From: Alphaproteobacteria bacterium | GTDB taxonomy: Bacteria; Pseudomonadota; Alphaproteobacteria; MPNO01; UBA2964 | Assembly (NCBI GenBank): GCA_012103315.1 | Contig: WLWZ01000004.1 | Coordinates: 1 to 64,000, forward strand | Length of the DNA stretch: 64,000 nt | Reading direction: 5' to 3' | Position numbers and translations under genes: made by a program | The notes under the pieces: generated by a model | What the model was told of the DNA's origin: nothing | Databases searched by the model: none | What the model saw: the letters and a program-made list of their open reading frames with translations, nothing else | Part shown: one piece after another, positions 62,900-64,000 of the stretch | Layout: each line of letters opens with the position of its first letter | Numbering within the stretch: position 1 is the stretch's first letter

Positions 62900-63525
62900 T
62901 TATTTTTGTCCTGGTTCACCTTGCGCCGCGGATCGTTTTTCAGGATTACATGGCTGACGATGCGGCGGACATATTTTATTTGGCGGGCATGGTTACGAAC
63001 GCGTTCTAGCTCTGCCGCGTTCTGTGCGATGCCCATCAGATAGACAGTTCCCCCGACGGTATCGAAAGAATAATTTATCGAAACAACCTGATTATCCAGG
63101 GTAAGGCGGGTTTTGAGTTTAGTCGAAATCCAGCTGTCACGCGTAAAACCGGAAGTGCCGCCGGAAGACGTAACCTGAATCTCGTTTATAACTTCTTTGA
63201 CGCCGGCTGCTTTCCAGGCAAGCCTAACGGCGTCTCCCCGCATCTTCTGGTTTGGAACTAACCCGGTCAGCAAAACCCGCCCTTCAGAGATGGAGATATC
63301 TGCTTTGGCGAGAAGGGTTTCATTGTGATCAAGCCACAAGGCATTAATGCGTCCCCGGATGGCGAGATCGCGCGCGGCGTTATTAAGACCGCGCTCCTCA
63401 GAGGCCGCTGTTGCAACGGAGGCGCCGGCCCCGACAACGGCCCCGACACAACCGCCTAAAAGAGCGGGCGTCGTCAGCATGAGCAACGCAAACCCATAGA
63501 CGCGAAAATTGAACCTGGTAGCCAT
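62896..63525 (-). CDS. BON-domain lipoprotein
   Basis: A 209-residue periplasmic protein from the ATG at 63525. The signal ends in a lipobox at Cys26 (ALLGGC). Two BON domains follow, about 75-125 and 135-195 (GRVLLTGLVPNQKMRGDAVRLAWKAAGVKEV; GGTVYLMGIAQNAAELERVRNHARQIKYVRRIVSHVI). Similar DolP/OsmY-type proteins bind outer-membrane phospholipids and protect envelope integrity. A frame extending to 63585 is not favoured. Linked to the SirB1-like gene by a four-base overlap. Confidence 0.88.
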   Translation of the reverse strand: MATRFNFRVYGFALLMLTTPALLGGCVGAVVGAGASVATAASEERGLNNAARDLAIRGRINALWLDHNETLLAKADISISEGRVLLTGLVPNQKMRGDAVRLAWKAAGVKEVINEIQVTSSGGTSGFTRDSWISTKLKTRLTLDNQVVSINYSFDTVGGTVYLMGIAQNAAELERVRNHARQIKYVRRIVSHVILKNDPRRKVNQDKNK

Positions 63526-63565
63526 TAAAACGATCCCAACAAAGCCCAACGCATTTTGCACATGC

Positions 63566-63943
63566 TCATGAATCGCGCCAAGCATCCTTTACATGGTGCG
63601 GCAATCTTTTGGGGACAATGAGCAAAGCATCAAAGCGCATAAGCAGGTCTTGAAACTTTGGGTGAGATTGTAGGAAGGCGGTGGCTGCGCGGGTTATGCG
63701 CTGCTGTTGACGGGACGTCACAGATTCCATCGCCTGTTCAACGGTCCGTCGGGCCTTTACCTCAACAAAGACGATTGTTTTTCTGCGGACAGCAACGATG
63801 TCTATCTCGCCAACCGGGCAGCGATAGCGCCGTGCGAGAATACGATAAAATTTTAGTCGAAGCATTATAACAGCAAGGGTCTCGGCCCAGCGTCCGGTGG
63901 CTTCCCGTTTTTGTCGTTCGGATTTGTTCGGACCCGGACCCAC
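63566..63943 (-). CDS. yraN: UPF0102 protein YraN
   Basis: A 125-residue nuclease-fold protein, GTG start at 63943. AETLAVIMLRLKFYRILARRYRCPVGEIDIVAVRRKTIVFVEVKARR is close to the family consensus (GEIDIV and EVK motif of an endonuclease-like fold). It follows rsmI, as usual. Activity is unproven. Confidence 0.92.
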   Translation of the reverse strand: MGPGPNKSERQKREATGRWAETLAVIMLRLKFYRILARRYRCPVGEIDIVAVRRKTIVFVEVKARRTVEQAMESVTSRQQQRITRAATAFLQSHPKFQDLLMRFDALLIVPKRLPHHVKDAWRDS

Positions 63944-63945
63944 TG

Positions 63946-64000
63946 TTAACGGGCTCCGGCGTCCGATTGCAATTTAAGGGCGCGTTGATATAGCGCTCGT
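63946..64000 (-). CDS. rsmI: Probable rsmI 3' end (16S rRNA ribose 2'-O-methyltransferase), partial
   Basis: Only the last 17 codons and the stop are visible, reading RALYQRALKLQSDAGAR. That tail and the yraN gene directly downstream, starting three bases after the stop, suggest RsmI, which modifies C1402 of 16S rRNA. The evidence is mostly gene order; the catalytic part lies outside the window. Confidence 0.55.
   Translation of the reverse strand, partial: RALYQRALKLQSDAGAR

Noticed and set aside
1..64000. tRNA, rRNA, CRISPR array, insertion sequence, integrase or prophage
   Set aside because: I saw no cloverleaf-like intergenic stretches, repeat-spacer pattern or transposase or phage genes. 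A covariance-model search for RNA genes would be decisive.

Overview
The window is chromosomal DNA from an alphaproteobacterium, most likely Rhodospirillales in the broad sense. The reasons are the gene blocks hemE-oriC-ppsR-maf-aroE-coaE-dnaQ-secB, mnmE-mnmG-rsmG-parA-parB next to holA-lptE-leuS, hisB-DUF2628-hisH-hisA-hisF-hisE-HIT, and rsmI-yraN-BON-gshB, plus a Rhodospirillales-type porin. Base composition is moderate (slightly above half G+C by eye). I see no rRNA, tRNA, insertion sequence, prophage or CRISPR array; this is core chromosome around the replication origin. Genus cannot be fixed from the sequence.

Layout. 1-7758: an envelope-glycan-type locus. A divergent ABC exporter half with an unusual nucleotide site faces two MurG-like (COG4671-type) glycosyltransferases, two GT4 glycosyltransferases, a histidine phosphatase and a small membrane protein. 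7755-13735: a Yej/Opp-type oligopeptide importer (double ATPase, binding protein, two permeases), chained to the glycan genes by start/stop overlaps. 13742-21498: membrane adenylate cyclase with an overlapping MBL-fold hydrolase, FAH-family enzyme, response regulator, an unknown protein, L,D-transpeptidase, a YggS gene with a 5' frameshift, and a porin with a clear promoter and terminator. 21905-26773: DUF3576 lipoprotein, leuS, lptE, holA. 26789-32436: parB, parA, rsmG, mnmG, mnmE with two perfect parS sites. 32566-37456: DUF255 protein, MGMT, an unknown protein, dienelactone hydrolase, quinone oxidoreductase. 37485-41489: rho, hemJ, hemH, hemE. 41490-41890: predicted oriC with several DnaA-box-like 9-mers. 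41891-50176: ppsR, maf, aroE, coaE, dnaQ, secB, fxsA, a Tim44-domain protein, mltA, a phytase-esterase-like gene broken by a stop, and an Smr gene. 50177-58510: hslU-hslV, a cNMP-FHA protein, the his cluster, HIT protein, two deaminases. 58513-64000: comM, GST, gshB, SirB1-like, BON lipoprotein, yraN and the 3' tip of rsmI.

How it works together. Transcription diverges from the predicted origin (hem/rho to the left, ppsR-dnaQ to the right), as expected for leading-strand genes. The parABS set lies about 10-15 kb from the origin, the usual arrangement for origin segregation. Cyclic-nucleotide parts recur (adenylate cyclase, a cNMP-binding-like FHA protein, a TGTGA palindrome upstream of the porin), but a pathway linking them is only inferred.

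Three genes have apparent frameshifts (near 7612, 20140 and 49618-49655) and one an in-frame stop (48733). They could be real decay or assembly errors; raw reads would decide. The least-described elements are the glycan locus with its unusual ABC protein, the Tat-signal deaminase, the cNMP-FHA protein, and several strong palindromes in divergent promoter regions.
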